64,000 bases of DNA, taken from Paenibacillus cymbidii. GTDB taxonomy: Bacteria; Bacillota; Bacilli; Paenibacillales; NBRC-103111. The notes beneath the pieces were generated by a model. It made no database searches. It was not told where the DNA came from and saw nothing but the letters and a program-made list of their open reading frames with translations. A program made the translations under genes and the position numbers. Every line of letters starts with the position of its first letter. The first letter of the stretch is position 1. Of the stretch, positions 41,797-50,804 are shown piece by piece. The stretch is from contig NZ_SHLX01000018.1 of NCBI RefSeq assembly GCF_004764705.1, positions 100,242-164,241 of the forward strand. The letters run 5' to 3'.

Positions 41797-42550
41797 AACT
41801 GATCACTTCCTTCGCAAGTTCCATATACACTTCGGCACCTTTCGATTTCGGATCGTAGGTGATGATCGATTGGCCATGGCTTGGCGCTTCGCTCAGACGA
41901 ACGTTACGAGGGATAATCGTCTGGTAAACTTTCTGCTGAAAATATTTCTTCACTTCTTCTATTACTTGGATGCCCAAATTCGTTCTTGCATCGAACATCG
42001 TAAGCAAAACACCTTCGATTTGCAATGAAGTGTTTAGATGCTTTTGCACCAGCCGCACCGTATTCAACAACTGGCTAAGCCCTTCCAATGCATAATACTC
42101 GCATTGAATCGGAATAATCACGGAATCCGCTGCAGTCAATGAATTGACGGTAAGAATGCCCAATGATGGCGGACAGTCAATCAAAATATAATCAAACATA
42201 TGCTTAACCAGGTGCAACGACTTTTTCAATCGGACTTCCCGCGAAATAGTAGGAACAAGCTCAATCTCCGCACCAGCCAATTGAATCGTCGCCGGAATAA
42301 TTTTCAGATTGGGCAAATTCGTATCCATGATCGCATCTTTCGGGTGAATATCATTGATAATAACATCGTAAATACAGTATACGACATCCGCTTTATTAAT
42401 GCCGATTCCGCTCGTCGTATTTCCTTGTGGATCAATATCGACCAGCAAGACACGCTTGCCCAATTGCGATAAAGATGCACCTAAATTTACGGATGTTGTT
42501 GTCTTGCCGACACCGCCTTTTTGATTCGTTACTGCAATAATTTTGGTCAC
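41777..42550 (-). CDS. parA: chromosome partitioning ATPase ParA (Soj)
   Basis: A 257-residue deviant-Walker ATPase: KGGVGKTTT with signature Lys11 and Lys16, switch motifs (DIDPQGN and DCPPSLG). It regulates DnaA and, with ParB, origin segregation. The GTG at 42550 follows GAGGTGA by about 7 nt and fits the family start (M)TKIIAVTNQKG; the frame is open for more than 60 codons upstream but that part is not conserved. It overlaps parB by 20 bp. Confidence 0.97.
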   Translation of the reverse strand: MTKIIAVTNQKGGVGKTTTSVNLGASLSQLGKRVLLVDIDPQGNTTSGIGINKADVVYCIYDVIINDIHPKDAIMDTNLPNLKIIPATIQLAGAEIELVPTISREVRLKKSLHLVKHMFDYILIDCPPSLGILTVNSLTAADSVIIPIQCEYYALEGLSQLLNTVRLVQKHLNTSLQIEGVLLTMFDARTNLGIQVIEEVKKYFQQKVYQTIIPRNVRLSEAPSHGQSIITYDPKSKGAEVYMELAKEVISYEQAAR

Positions 42551-42683
42551 CGAATTCACCTCAGTAAAAAATGAAAATCCCTCTGACGGCAATACCGTCC
42601 AACAAAAAATGTTGCGGGCAGTCCCCAGTTGTCCCAAGGAACTGCCCTTATGCCTGATTGACGATGTATTCAACCTGGTCGTA

Positions 42684-43511
42684 TTATTGCGCCGATTTGT
42701 TCTTGGGGATCGTAATAATGATTTCATATCGATCGGCATGATCAACTTCATTCGTGCTTACTTGCATCCCGGTGTTGGTAATCATTTCGACGGACTGCCG
42801 TATTGTGTTCAAAGCCAATCGCACATCTTTCGTAAACGAAAGCCGCTTCGAGCGTTTCAGTTTCGCGGCTTCCAAGTAGTAGCGAATGCGCGTCTCGGTT
42901 TGTTTGACGTTCAGTTCTTTGGCGATGATTTCTTCCAGCACTTTCGTTTGCAGTTCCTCACTATCAAGAGAAAGCAAAGCTCTTGCGTGACGTTCCGTGA
43001 TCGACCGCTCCATCAACGCCAGACGCACATTTTCGCCCAGCTGCAGCAGTCGAATCTTATTTGCAATCGTCGATTGGCTTTTGCCCAGCCGCTGTGCCAA
43101 GCTCTCCTGTGTTAGCTGATGCAATTCCATCAATTGTTGATAGGCCGCGGCTTCTTCAATAGCAGTAAGTCCTTCTCGTTGCAAATTTTCTATTAAAGCG
43201 ATTGAAGCTGCCTGCGAGTCGTTGATTTCCCGAACGATTCCCGGGATCGTTTCATAGCCCAACTTCTTAGTGGCACGCCAACGCCGTTCGCCGGCAATGA
43301 TTTCATACCGATCATCACGCATACGCACAATGATCGGTTGAATGACCCCATGCGTTTTGATCGTTTGGCACAACTCATCGATTCGGTCTTCATCGAATAT
43401 CGTACGAGGCTGATAAGGACTCGGAACGATTTCGGATACCGGAATTTGCTTCACTTCATCATTGTTGATTCGTTCGGAAAAGCCAAATATGCGCGAAATT
43501 TGTTCCTTCAT
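42684..43511 (-). CDS. noc: nucleoid occlusion protein Noc
   Basis: A 275-residue ParB paralogue. An N-terminal amphipathic segment (MKEQISRIFGFSERI) matches the membrane-targeting helix of Noc; then the CTP-binding domain (GERRWRATKKLG, IENLQREGLTAIEEA), helix-turn-helix (LTQESLAQRLGKSQSTIANKIRLL) and C-terminal dimer domain. It blocks Z-ring assembly over the chromosome. Located between parA and rsmG, as in B. subtilis. Confidence 0.95.
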   Translation of the reverse strand: MKEQISRIFGFSERINNDEVKQIPVSEIVPSPYQPRTIFDEDRIDELCQTIKTHGVIQPIIVRMRDDRYEIIAGERRWRATKKLGYETIPGIVREINDSQAASIALIENLQREGLTAIEEAAAYQQLMELHQLTQESLAQRLGKSQSTIANKIRLLQLGENVRLALMERSITERHARALLSLDSEELQTKVLEEIIAKELNVKQTETRIRYYLEAAKLKRSKRLSFTKDVRLALNTIRQSVEMITNTGMQVSTNEVDHADRYEIIITIPKNKSAQ

Positions 43512-43931
43512 ACGCCTTTATCCACCCTAAATGACAATGTTCTTGCTGTAAGTAAGAAACGAAAAAACTCAATCGAAGCATCTCAAATGAGCGACCGCTA
43601 TCCTATCCCACAAAGTGACGGGGAACTTTGGAGCAAAATTTGTCCGCATCAAGTTGAACTCGATCGTTGCTACTTCTTCCGCTGTACGTGGGCCGAACAT
43701 CGCGAATGGCTCCTCCGTAAAGAATTGAAGTTTTTAGCCCGGCGGAGACTTCGGCAGTGGTCCGTAACCTCTATCGTCAATTAGAATTCAACTATTCCGT
43801 AAAGCATGGCTCCGTTCCAGACATATCTTCCGATAGTCACTAAAACGAATAAAACGCCGTTCTTACTCTTATTAAAATTCTCCATATGCGTTCCATATTC
43901 CTGCACAACTTGCCTGTCGAACGAACTATTT
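43512..43931. other. 420-bp gap between noc and rsmG
   Basis: I find no gene that I trust. A plus-strand frame (ATG near 43587 to 43784) encodes about 65 residues without a ribosome-binding site or family resemblance. On the minus strand a GAAGT/ACTTC hairpin can form. The minus-strand sequence next to noc (AGGGTGG...AAAGG) supplies its ribosome-binding site, and a promoter for noc-parA-parB is expected here but is not obvious. Confidence 0.4.
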
Positions 43932-43947
43932 TGTTCCACGTGAAACA
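43932..43947. promoter_or_regulatory. second parS site, after rsmG
   Basis: TGTTCCACGTGAAACA, identical to the site inside parB. It lies 5 bp beyond the rsmG stop codon and is flanked by an extended TTGTT/AACAA and an outer GAACG/CGTTC pair. Confidence 0.95.
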
Positions 43948-43952
43948 AACGT

Positions 43953-44699
43953 TCAAAATGATTTCACTTTCACTTCAAGCGGTTCTTTCAGCGGAAGCCC
44001 GGCTTTTCGAGGGTAACGAGCAGGAGTGCTGCCCGTTTTGCGAATGACGATCAAATGGCGCTCCCCCTCATCCATAGGCAGTTGCAGCGGTACAACCTTC
44101 GTCAGTTCCGCACGCAGCTCTCGCAAACTGAAGGCAGCCGCGTCAATCTCCTGTGACGGATCGGCGCCTTTCATGGCAACAAACATGCCGTCCTTCTTCG
44201 CGAACGGCAAGCACAACTCATTCAACACTTGCAGCTTCGCAACCGCTCTCGCGGTAACGAGATCGAAATTGTCGCGCAGTTGCGGCAGTCGGGCAGCGTC
44301 CTCCGCCCTTCCGTGCACACACGTCACGCCATGCAAGCCCAGCTCTTGAACGATATGCTGCAGAAAACCGATTCTCTTCTTCAAAGAATCAACGATGGTC
44401 AGTTGCAAATGCGGAAACATAATCTTGAGGGGAATGCCGGGAAAGCCGGCGCCTGATCCAATGTCGGCAACCGAATAAATCGGGTAGAAAGACATGAAAA
44501 AAGAAACCGAAAGGGAGTCATAAAAGTGTTTGATGTACACCTGCTCCCTTTCCGTAATCCCTGTTAAATTCATTTTCTCATTCCAGGCAACAAGCTCCCG
44601 GTAATAAGTTTCAAATTGAGCAAGTTGTTGCGTCTCGATAGCAAGCGAATGTTGGGACAATAACTTGGCGAATGATTCGTGAACCTTGTCCATCTCCAT
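43953..44699 (-). CDS. rsmG: 16S rRNA (guanine527-N7)-methyltransferase RsmG
   Basis: A 248-residue SAM-dependent enzyme that methylates G527 in the 530 loop of 16S rRNA. Motif I reads VADIGSGAGFPGIPLKI, with YNEKMNLTGITE-type N-terminal contacts (VAWNEKMNLTGITE) and VTARAVAKLQVL. The ATG overlaps the mnmG stop (TAATG), so translation is coupled. The last gene of the rpmH-to-rsmG group. Confidence 0.96.
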   Translation of the reverse strand: MEMDKVHESFAKLLSQHSLAIETQQLAQFETYYRELVAWNEKMNLTGITEREQVYIKHFYDSLSVSFFMSFYPIYSVADIGSGAGFPGIPLKIMFPHLQLTIVDSLKKRIGFLQHIVQELGLHGVTCVHGRAEDAARLPQLRDNFDLVTARAVAKLQVLNELCLPFAKKDGMFVAMKGADPSQEIDAAAFSLRELRAELTKVVPLQLPMDEGERHLIVIRKTGSTPARYPRKAGLPLKEPLEVKVKSF

Positions 44700-46591
44700 T
44701 ATCCTCGAGCCGCAACAGCTTTATTGTAGTGCTCCAAATAAACAAGCAAGATGGAGATGTCAGCCGGATTCACGCCCGATACGCGCGACGCTTGCCCGAT
44801 CGAGATCGGGCGGACGTTTGCCAGTCTCGTCTTTGCTTCATTGGCAATGCCGTGAATGGCATTGTAATCGATATCCGCCGGAATTTTTTTCTGCTCCATC
44901 TTCTTCAACCGTTCCACTTGGAGCAGTTGCTTTTCGATATAGCCCTGATACTTGATCTGAATTTCCACTTGCTCTTTCATCTCGTCCGTCAGTCCAAATG
45001 GAGATGGCGACATCTGTTCGATGTGGCGATAGTCGAGCTCCGGTCTGCGGAGCAACGACAAGGCTTCGACGGCGTTGTTCAATTCGACCGTACCCGCATC
45101 CTTCAGCAACTGCTGGATCCATGGCTCCGGACGCACCTTAACCGTCTGCAAACGTTCAATCTCCTGCTCAACGAGCGATTTCTTCGTCAAAAACCGCTCA
45201 TAACGTTCGTCGGAAATCAATCCGATTTCGTAACCGATTGGCGTCAATCGCAAGTCGGCATTGTCATGGCGAAGAAGCAACCGATATTCGGCACGGGACG
45301 TCAGCAAACGATACGGTTCGCTCGTCCCTTTCGTCACCAGATCGTCGATCAACACCCCGATATATCCTTGCGAACGGTCCAAAATGACAGGCTCTTTGCC
45401 CAGCACTTTGCGTGCTGCATTAATACCGGCCATGATGCCCTGCCCCGCCGCTTCCTCGTATCCCGAGGTGCCATTGATTTGACCGGCGGTGAACAGCCCC
45501 GGCAACCGTTTCGTTTCGAGCGTCGGCCACAGTTGTGTCGGCACCACGGCGTCGTACTCGATGGCATAACCGGTGCGCATCATTTCTACCTTTTCCAGAC
45601 CGGTAACCGATCGCAGGATCGACAGTTGCACGTCCTCCGGCATACTCGTCGACAAGCCCTGGACGTAATACTCCGACGTATTGCGCCCTTCCGGCTCCAG
45701 AAAAATTTGATGCTTCGGCTTGTCGCTGAAGCGAACGATTTTATCTTCAATCGACGGGCAATAACGCGGTCCCGTGCCTTCGATCGCCCCCGAAAACATT
45801 GGCGCCCGATGCAGGTTGTCTTGAATAATTTGATGCGTCTCCCCTGTCGTGTACGTCAGCCAACAAGGAATTTGATTCGGTACTTCCTCCGTTGTTTCGT
45901 AAGAGAAAAACTTCGGTTTTTCGTCGCCCGGTTGGATTTCCGTTTTGCTGAAATCAATCGAATCCTTATGCACGCGCGGAGGCGTCCCGGTTTTGAATCG
46001 CACCAGTTCAAACCCCAATTCTTTCAAATGGCTCGAAAGTTTGACCGAAGGCTGCTGGTTGTTCGGACCGCTTTCGTACATCAGTTCGCCGATAATAACT
46101 TTACCGCGCAAATACGTACCGGTCGTAAGCACAATCGCTTTCCCCAAATACCTGGCGCCCGTCTTCGTTATCACGCCGCGGCATACGCCGTCCTCCACAA
46201 TCAATTCCTCCGCCATCCCCTGGCGCAAGGTAAGCTTCGGCTGGCGTTCGATCGTTTCCTTCATCGTATGTTGATAAAGAAATTTGTCCGCCTGCGCACG
46301 CAGCGCATGAACGGCCGGACCTTTGCCCGTATTCAGCATCCGCAATTGAATGTAGGTTTTGTCGATGTTGCGTCCCATCTCGCCGCCAAGCGCATCGATT
46401 TCCCGAACGACATGCCCTTTGGCAGGGCCGCCAATCGACGGGTTGCACGGCATGAACGCCACCATATCCAGATTGATCGTCAGCAGCAGCGTTTCGCAGC
46501 CCATCCGTGCAGCGGCAAGCGCTGCCTCACACCCGGCATGGCCGGCGCCGATCACGATCACATCGTATTCTCCCGCAACGTAACTCATCAC
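44699..46591 (-). CDS. mnmG: tRNA uridine 5-carboxymethylaminomethyl modification enzyme MnmG (GidA)
   Basis: A 630-residue FAD protein that with MnmE installs the cmnm5 group at wobble uridine 34. The FAD-binding GAGHAGCEAA at about residue 14, CNPSIGGPAKGH, and the GSPHVE-like RFKTGTPPR motif are present; the C-terminal helical domain starts near RLLLRHDNADLRL. Cysteines used in catalysis appear in the family positions. A 115-bp gap separates it from mnmE; the same operon order occurs in B. subtilis. Confidence 0.97.
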   Translation of the reverse strand: MMSYVAGEYDVIVIGAGHAGCEAALAAARMGCETLLLTINLDMVAFMPCNPSIGGPAKGHVVREIDALGGEMGRNIDKTYIQLRMLNTGKGPAVHALRAQADKFLYQHTMKETIERQPKLTLRQGMAEELIVEDGVCRGVITKTGARYLGKAIVLTTGTYLRGKVIIGELMYESGPNNQQPSVKLSSHLKELGFELVRFKTGTPPRVHKDSIDFSKTEIQPGDEKPKFFSYETTEEVPNQIPCWLTYTTGETHQIIQDNLHRAPMFSGAIEGTGPRYCPSIEDKIVRFSDKPKHQIFLEPEGRNTSEYYVQGLSTSMPEDVQLSILRSVTGLEKVEMMRTGYAIEYDAVVPTQLWPTLETKRLPGLFTAGQINGTSGYEEAAGQGIMAGINAARKVLGKEPVILDRSQGYIGVLIDDLVTKGTSEPYRLLTSRAEYRLLLRHDNADLRLTPIGYEIGLISDERYERFLTKKSLVEQEIERLQTVKVRPEPWIQQLLKDAGTVELNNAVEALSLLRRPELDYRHIEQMSPSPFGLTDEMKEQVEIQIKYQGYIEKQLLQVERLKKMEQKKIPADIDYNAIHGIANEAKTRLANVRPISIGQASRVSGVNPADISILLVYLEHYNKAVAARG

Positions 46592-46706
46592 TTTCCCTCC
46601 TTTAACGTTAATTCAAAAAAGCCGGCTTTATAAAAAATCAATTAGAGGCAGTTCATAAGTCGTTTTTAAACCACAAACTTTGCCTGCCAAACCTTCCGCT
46701 CCTTCA

Positions 46707-48077
46707 TCATTTACCGAGACAAAACTGGGAAAAAATCTGGTCCAACAGTGAATCCGGAGCCGAATCGCCGATCACTTCGCCCAACTTCTCCCATGCTGTC
46801 CGAATATCAATCTGAATCATGTCGATCGGCGTAAATAACTCAGCCGCTTGCACCGCTTCCTCCAGCGAAGCGAGCGCCGCTTTCAATAGCTGAATATGCC
46901 TTACATTGCTGACGTAAGTGAAATCCGCCGCTTCCAGACTGCCGCTGAAAAATAAATCCGCTATCGCTTTCTCAAGCGATTCTAGCCCGTTCTCCGTAAG
47001 CGCCGACAATTCAACCACCTGTGCAGCGGATGCCAACTCCCGCACCTCGGCAAGATCGAGCTCCTGGGTCAGGTCCGACTTGTTGACGATCACAATCAAC
47101 TGTCGCTCGCGAAGCCGCTCCAGCAGTTCCTTCTCTTCCGGCAGCATCGCCCGACTTCCATCCAACACCAACAAAACAAGATCCGCTTCCGCCAACGCCG
47201 CTTTGGACCGCTCCACGCCGATCCGTTCGACAACATCCGACGTTTCCCGAATCCCGGCTGTGTCGAGCAATTTCAACGGAATACCCGCAATCGTGACATA
47301 TTCTTCAATCACATCGCGCGTCGTTCCCGGAATATCCGTCACAATCGCCCGGTTCATCTGGGCAAGCGTGTTAAGCAGCGACGACTTGCCGACATTCGGA
47401 CTGCCGACGATCGCCGTCTCGATCCCTTCCCGAATCAGCTTTCCTTGGTTAGCCGCCTTCAACAATCCTCCGACTTCCAGGATCGCCGCGGCGCATTTAT
47501 CTTTAATAAAGGCATTCGTCAATGACTCGACGTCATGCTCCGGATAGTCGATATTTACTTCGATATGCGCCATCAACTCGATCAACGCAAACCGAATTCG
47601 CCCAATTTTCTTCGATAAGGTTCCTTCCACTTGCTTGAGTGCAATCGAAAACGCCTTGTCCGATTTGGCCCGGATCAAGTCGATGACCGCTTCCGCCTGC
47701 GCAAGATCAATTCTCCCGTTCAGAAACGCCCGCTTCGTAAATTCGCCGGGTTCGGCCAATCGCACTTCGTGCGACAACAACGCATCAAGCGTCTTCTTCA
47801 CCGACACCATACCGCCATGGCACCCAATTTCCACGACATCTTCCATCGTAAAAGACCGCGGCGCCCGCATAACGGTCACCAGTACTTCATCAATCCGTTC
47901 CCCGCTCGAAGCATCGCGAATATGGCCATAATGTACGGTATGGGAAGGTACGTCGACCAGCTTCGATTTGGACGCGAAAATACGATCCGCTGCCGTTATC
48001 GCCTCCGGACCGCTGACGCGGATCACCGAAATGCCACCCTCGCCCATTGGTGTCGATATCGCAGCAATCGTATCCAT
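46707..48077 (-). CDS. mnmE: tRNA modification GTPase MnmE (TrmE)
   Basis: A 456-residue GTPase. The N-terminal folate-binding domain (MDTIAAISTPMGEGGISVIRVSG) is followed by a helical domain holding an inserted G domain: GSPNVGKSSLLN (P loop, about residue 226), DIPGTTRD, DTAGIRE, NKSDL. The C terminus ends FCLGK, keeping the catalytic Cys. It works with MnmG on tRNA U34. Confidence 0.97.
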   Translation of the reverse strand: MDTIAAISTPMGEGGISVIRVSGPEAITAADRIFASKSKLVDVPSHTVHYGHIRDASSGERIDEVLVTVMRAPRSFTMEDVVEIGCHGGMVSVKKTLDALLSHEVRLAEPGEFTKRAFLNGRIDLAQAEAVIDLIRAKSDKAFSIALKQVEGTLSKKIGRIRFALIELMAHIEVNIDYPEHDVESLTNAFIKDKCAAAILEVGGLLKAANQGKLIREGIETAIVGSPNVGKSSLLNTLAQMNRAIVTDIPGTTRDVIEEYVTIAGIPLKLLDTAGIRETSDVVERIGVERSKAALAEADLVLLVLDGSRAMLPEEKELLERLRERQLIVIVNKSDLTQELDLAEVRELASAAQVVELSALTENGLESLEKAIADLFFSGSLEAADFTYVSNVRHIQLLKAALASLEEAVQAAELFTPIDMIQIDIRTAWEKLGEVIGDSAPDSLLDQIFSQFCLGK

Positions 48078-48124
48078 GATCTACCTCGCAATCAAACTGC
48101 TATCATTCAGTCCTGCAGCTTAGT

Positions 48125-48751
48125 TTAACCTTGCGACCGCATTGCAATGACAACGCGGCGGTTCGGTTCGTCGCCCTTGCTGAACGTGCGCACTACCGCA
48201 TGATTCTGCAAATAGGAGTGAATGATCTTCCGCTCCTGCGGCGACATCGGCTCCAGGATGACTTCCTTCTTGTACTTGATGACACGGCCCGCCAAGCGAT
48301 CGGCGAGCTGCTCGAGCGTCCTTCTTCTGCGCACGCGGAACTGCTCCGCATCGATGACGATGCGCGTCGGCGTGTCCCGATGACGATTCGCCACAATATT
48401 GACCAAATATTGCAGCGAATCGAGCGTTTGCCCTCTTCGTCCAATGAGAATCCCCAGGTCTTGACCGGTCAAATTGAGCAACACGCCGTCCTGATCCTGC
48501 TCCCGTCCAATCGCCACTTGCAGCGCCATCGTCTGAAACACTTCCCCCAGGAATTGTTCCGCAATGTCTACCGCATCCATCTTGAGCTCCAGTTCGACTT
48601 TGGCTTCCTTGACCCCAATCAGGCCGAATAAGCCTTTCGCCGGCTGCTCAAGCACTTGGATCGTTACTCGATCTTCCGTCACATTCAATTGCGCCAGTCC
48701 GTTTTTTATCGCTTCCTCAATCGATTTCGCCGTAACCACGATTTTTTTCAT
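48125..48751 (-). CDS. jag: RNA-binding protein Jag (KhpB/EloR)
   Basis: A 208-residue protein: Jag-N domain (MKKIVVTAKSIEEAI..GL.QL ... PAKGLFGLIGVKEA), a KH-II domain (GVLLNLTGQDLGILIGRRGQTLDSLQYLVN) and an R3H domain (RVIKYKKEVILEPMSPQERKIIHSYLQ). It binds RNA and links to cell elongation and division control. It follows yidC by 15 bp, the conserved pairing. Confidence 0.96.
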   Translation of the reverse strand: MKKIVVTAKSIEEAIKNGLAQLNVTEDRVTIQVLEQPAKGLFGLIGVKEAKVELELKMDAVDIAEQFLGEVFQTMALQVAIGREQDQDGVLLNLTGQDLGILIGRRGQTLDSLQYLVNIVANRHRDTPTRIVIDAEQFRVRRRRTLEQLADRLAGRVIKYKKEVILEPMSPQERKIIHSYLQNHAVVRTFSKGDEPNRRVVIAMRSQG

Positions 48752-48766
48752 TGGATATGGCCACCC

Positions 48767-49495
48767 CTACTTTTTAGATGGACGACGATAGAGAAGATAG
48801 GATTGAACAACGGTAAACGTATTCGTGTATACCCAATAAAGCGGCAATGCCGAGGCAAAGTTAAGCGACATAAAGAAAATCATAATCGGGAAAATGAACA
48901 TGAGCGCTTTCATCTGCGGATTCATCTGCGTCGCCATGACCTTCTGCTGCAAGTACGTGGTCAGCGCGGCAACGACCGGCAAAATATACAAATGATCGGG
49001 CTCGCCCAGCTTAAGCCACAAGAACGCGTGCTCCTTGATCGTTTCGTTCCGCATAATGGCCTGGTACAACGCGATCAGAATCGGCATCTGCACGATCAGC
49101 GGGAAACAGCCGGCAAGAGGATTGACACCGTGCTGTTGAAACAGCTTCATCGTTTCTTCCTGCTGCTTCTTGACGTCGTCCTTGTACTTCTCTTTCATCT
49201 TCTTCAGTTCCGGCTGCAGCAGTTGCATTTGCTTCGAGCTGCGATACTGCTTCAGCGTAAGCGGCAAAATCAGGAACCGAACAATCAGCGTCAGCAGCAA
49301 AATGGCGAGGCCATATTGATCGAACAAAATCTCGGCGAACCAATCGAGCAAGTCGGACAGCGGCCCGACGCAATACGTGACCCAGAATCCGTGACGCTCC
49401 CCCGCCGGCGGAAGCTCGCTCATCACCGAAGAGCACCCGGACAAGAACAGAACAAGCAGAAGCAGCGGCCCAAAGCGAAGCAAGCGACGACTCAA
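48767..49495 (-). CDS. yidC: membrane protein insertase YidC (SpoIIIJ)
   Basis: A 242-residue lipoprotein insertase. The signal peptide ends LFLSGC with lipidation Cys21; five helices follow, with the hydrophilic-groove Arg in LTLIVRFLILPLTLKQYRSSKQM, the cytoplasmic coiled hairpin (PELKKMKEKYKDD) and GCFPLIVQMPILIALYQAI. It inserts membrane proteins with or without Sec and is needed for sporulation engulfment signalling in B. subtilis (SpoIIIJ). Confidence 0.96.
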   Translation of the reverse strand: MSRRLLRFGPLLLLVLFLSGCSSVMSELPPAGERHGFWVTYCVGPLSDLLDWFAEILFDQYGLAILLLTLIVRFLILPLTLKQYRSSKQMQLLQPELKKMKEKYKDDVKKQQEETMKLFQQHGVNPLAGCFPLIVQMPILIALYQAIMRNETIKEHAFLWLKLGEPDHLYILPVVAALTTYLQQKVMATQMNPQMKALMFIFPIMIFFMSLNFASALPLYWVYTNTFTVVQSYLLYRRPSKK

Positions 49496-49589
49496 AATTC
49501 ATATCCTCCTTAAATTCCAGCCCAAAATATGCATGCAGATATACATCTTAAAATATATCACAACTTCCAAGACAAAGAAACCAAACCGG

Positions 49590-49958
49590 TCAACTTTTGA
49601 CCTCGGCCCGAATCGGCCGTTTCGACAGCAACGATGCCCGTTTCATCACATGCAGCACACATTTCTCCAGCTCCTGATAAGTCAGATCGACAGCCGGCTT
49701 GCGCGCGATCAAAATCAGGTCGATGCCGCCAGGCAACGAGTCGCCATGGTGCCGGACGATTTCCTTGAGCAGCCGGCGGATCCGGTTGCGGACTACGGCG
49801 TTGCCGAGTTTCTTGCTGACGGACACGCCCAGCCGGAATTGCGTCTGCTGCGGCCGCGGCAGTGTGTACAGCACCAATTGCATGTTCGCAACCGATTTGC
49901 CGTACCGGTATACTTTATTGAAATCTTCTCTTCTGGCCAAACGGTTTTCCTTTTGCAC
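49590..49958 (-). CDS. rnpA: ribonuclease P protein component
   Basis: A protein of about 122 residues with RNR motif VRNRIRRLLKEIVR and the KENRLARREDF N terminus; it binds the 5' leader of pre-tRNA with the RNase P RNA. Start choice is open: ATG at 49982 (130 residues) has GGAGA 5 nt upstream; GTG at 49958 has GGAG 8 nt upstream and matches the usual length. I use 49958. Two terminator-like hairpins separate it from rpmH. Confidence 0.95.
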   Translation of the reverse strand: MQKENRLARREDFNKVYRYGKSVANMQLVLYTLPRPQQTQFRLGVSVSKKLGNAVVRNRIRRLLKEIVRHHGDSLPGGIDLILIARKPAVDLTYQELEKCVLHVMKRASLLSKRPIRAEVKS

Positions 49959-50065
49959 CGCCAACGCTCCATCGCATGACATGCTAATCTCCAGCGTTCA
50001 CATTTCACTGGCTTTTAAAACCTGCCCGTACTCCCCCGCGCCAATGAATCTGCCTTCCCACGGAA

Positions 50066-50093
50066 AAGAAAAAAAACCACTCGCAAGTGGTTT
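50066..50093 (-). terminator. hairpin with T run upstream of rnpA
   Basis: On the minus strand CCACT-TGCG-AGTGG followed by TTTTTTTTC. Intrinsic-terminator form; it could attenuate read-through from rpmH into rnpA. Confidence 0.8.
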
Positions 50094-50154
50094 CGTCCGG
50101 AAATATAAGAACGGTTCGCGATCTTACATTCTACGAAGAAACGGCGCCGTCCCT

Positions 50155-50196
50155 AAAAACGGCCAAGCCGTTTCGACGATCCAGCGGCTGGCCGTT
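50155..50196 (-). terminator. hairpin directly after rpmH
   Basis: On the minus strand AAACGGCCA-GCCG pairs with CGGC-TTGGCCGTTT around a 15-nt loop, followed by TT and AGGG. It starts about ten bases after the rpmH stop. Confidence 0.75.
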
Positions 50197-50204
50197 TCCT
50201 GCGA

Positions 50205-50339
50205 TTAAGCGGACAGTACTTTTCTGCCCTTCTGGCGGCGGGCTTTCAACACCTTGCGACCGTTCTTCGTGCTCATTCTGGCGCGGAAGCCATGCACCTT
50301 CTTATGTTTTCTTACATTTGGTTTGTACGTCGGACCCAT
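50205..50339 (-). CDS. rpmH: 50S ribosomal protein L34
   Basis: A 44-residue basic protein, MGPTYKPNVRKHKKVHGF...RMSTKNGRKVLKARRQKGRKVLSA (given with a gap), the standard L34. GGGAGGTGC lies 8 nt before the ATG. It begins the rpmH-rnpA-yidC-jag line and points away from dnaA, as in B. subtilis. A promoter TTGCGC-N17-TACAAA is possible upstream but weak. Confidence 0.97.
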   Translation of the reverse strand: MGPTYKPNVRKHKKVHGFRARMSTKNGRKVLKARRQKGRKVLSA

Positions 50340-50804
50340 CTCTTTGCACCTCCCTGCGGATTACACCGAAAAATACCTTTGTATATTGAATCATTTTCAA
50401 GCGCAAAAGTCAAGGCAAACCCGCGTGCCGCAAAATTTCGGACAGGGCTGTGGATGCACAAATCGGCAAAATCGCTCCTCGAATCCGAATGTAAACAAAT
50501 TATGAACAATATCTAGTGTTGTGCACAGGATCTGTACACAAGCAGTTGAAATTGTGGATAGAATCAATAATTCAATTGAAATGACAGACCCGTTTTGATA
50601 TATTTATAGTGTTTTCGTTTGTGGATAGATTCCTCAAACCACCGAGTTATCAACAATTTGTGGGTATCTTTGTTAACAAAATCCTCATTTCTGTTTAACT
50701 CCTCCACTTATTTTCTGATTAATGTGAATAACCAGCCCGTTTTCATCACTTTTGCACACCGAACAACGTTCTTGGCTTCTGCTACGGAAGCGTTATAGTG
50801 AGGG
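50340..50804. other. oriC: oriC, upstream DnaA-box region
   Basis: AT-rich region between rpmH and the repeat element before dnaA. DnaA-box-like nonamers (consensus TTATCCACA): TGTGGATGC 50449-50457 (7/9), TGTGGATAG 50553-50561 (8/9), TGTGGATAG 50620-50628 (8/9), TTATCAACA 50647-50655 (8/9), TGTGGGTAT 50659-50667 (7/9), TGTGAATAA 50723-50731 (8/9). No gene. A candidate dnaA promoter TTGGCT-N16-TATAGT lies at 50772-50799. Equivalent to the incA/B part of the Bacillus origin. Confidence 0.9.

Noticed and set aside
46608..46632. AAAGCCGGCTTT palindrome between mnmE and mnmG
   Set aside because: No loop and no T run, so not a terminator; the length is within chance expectation.
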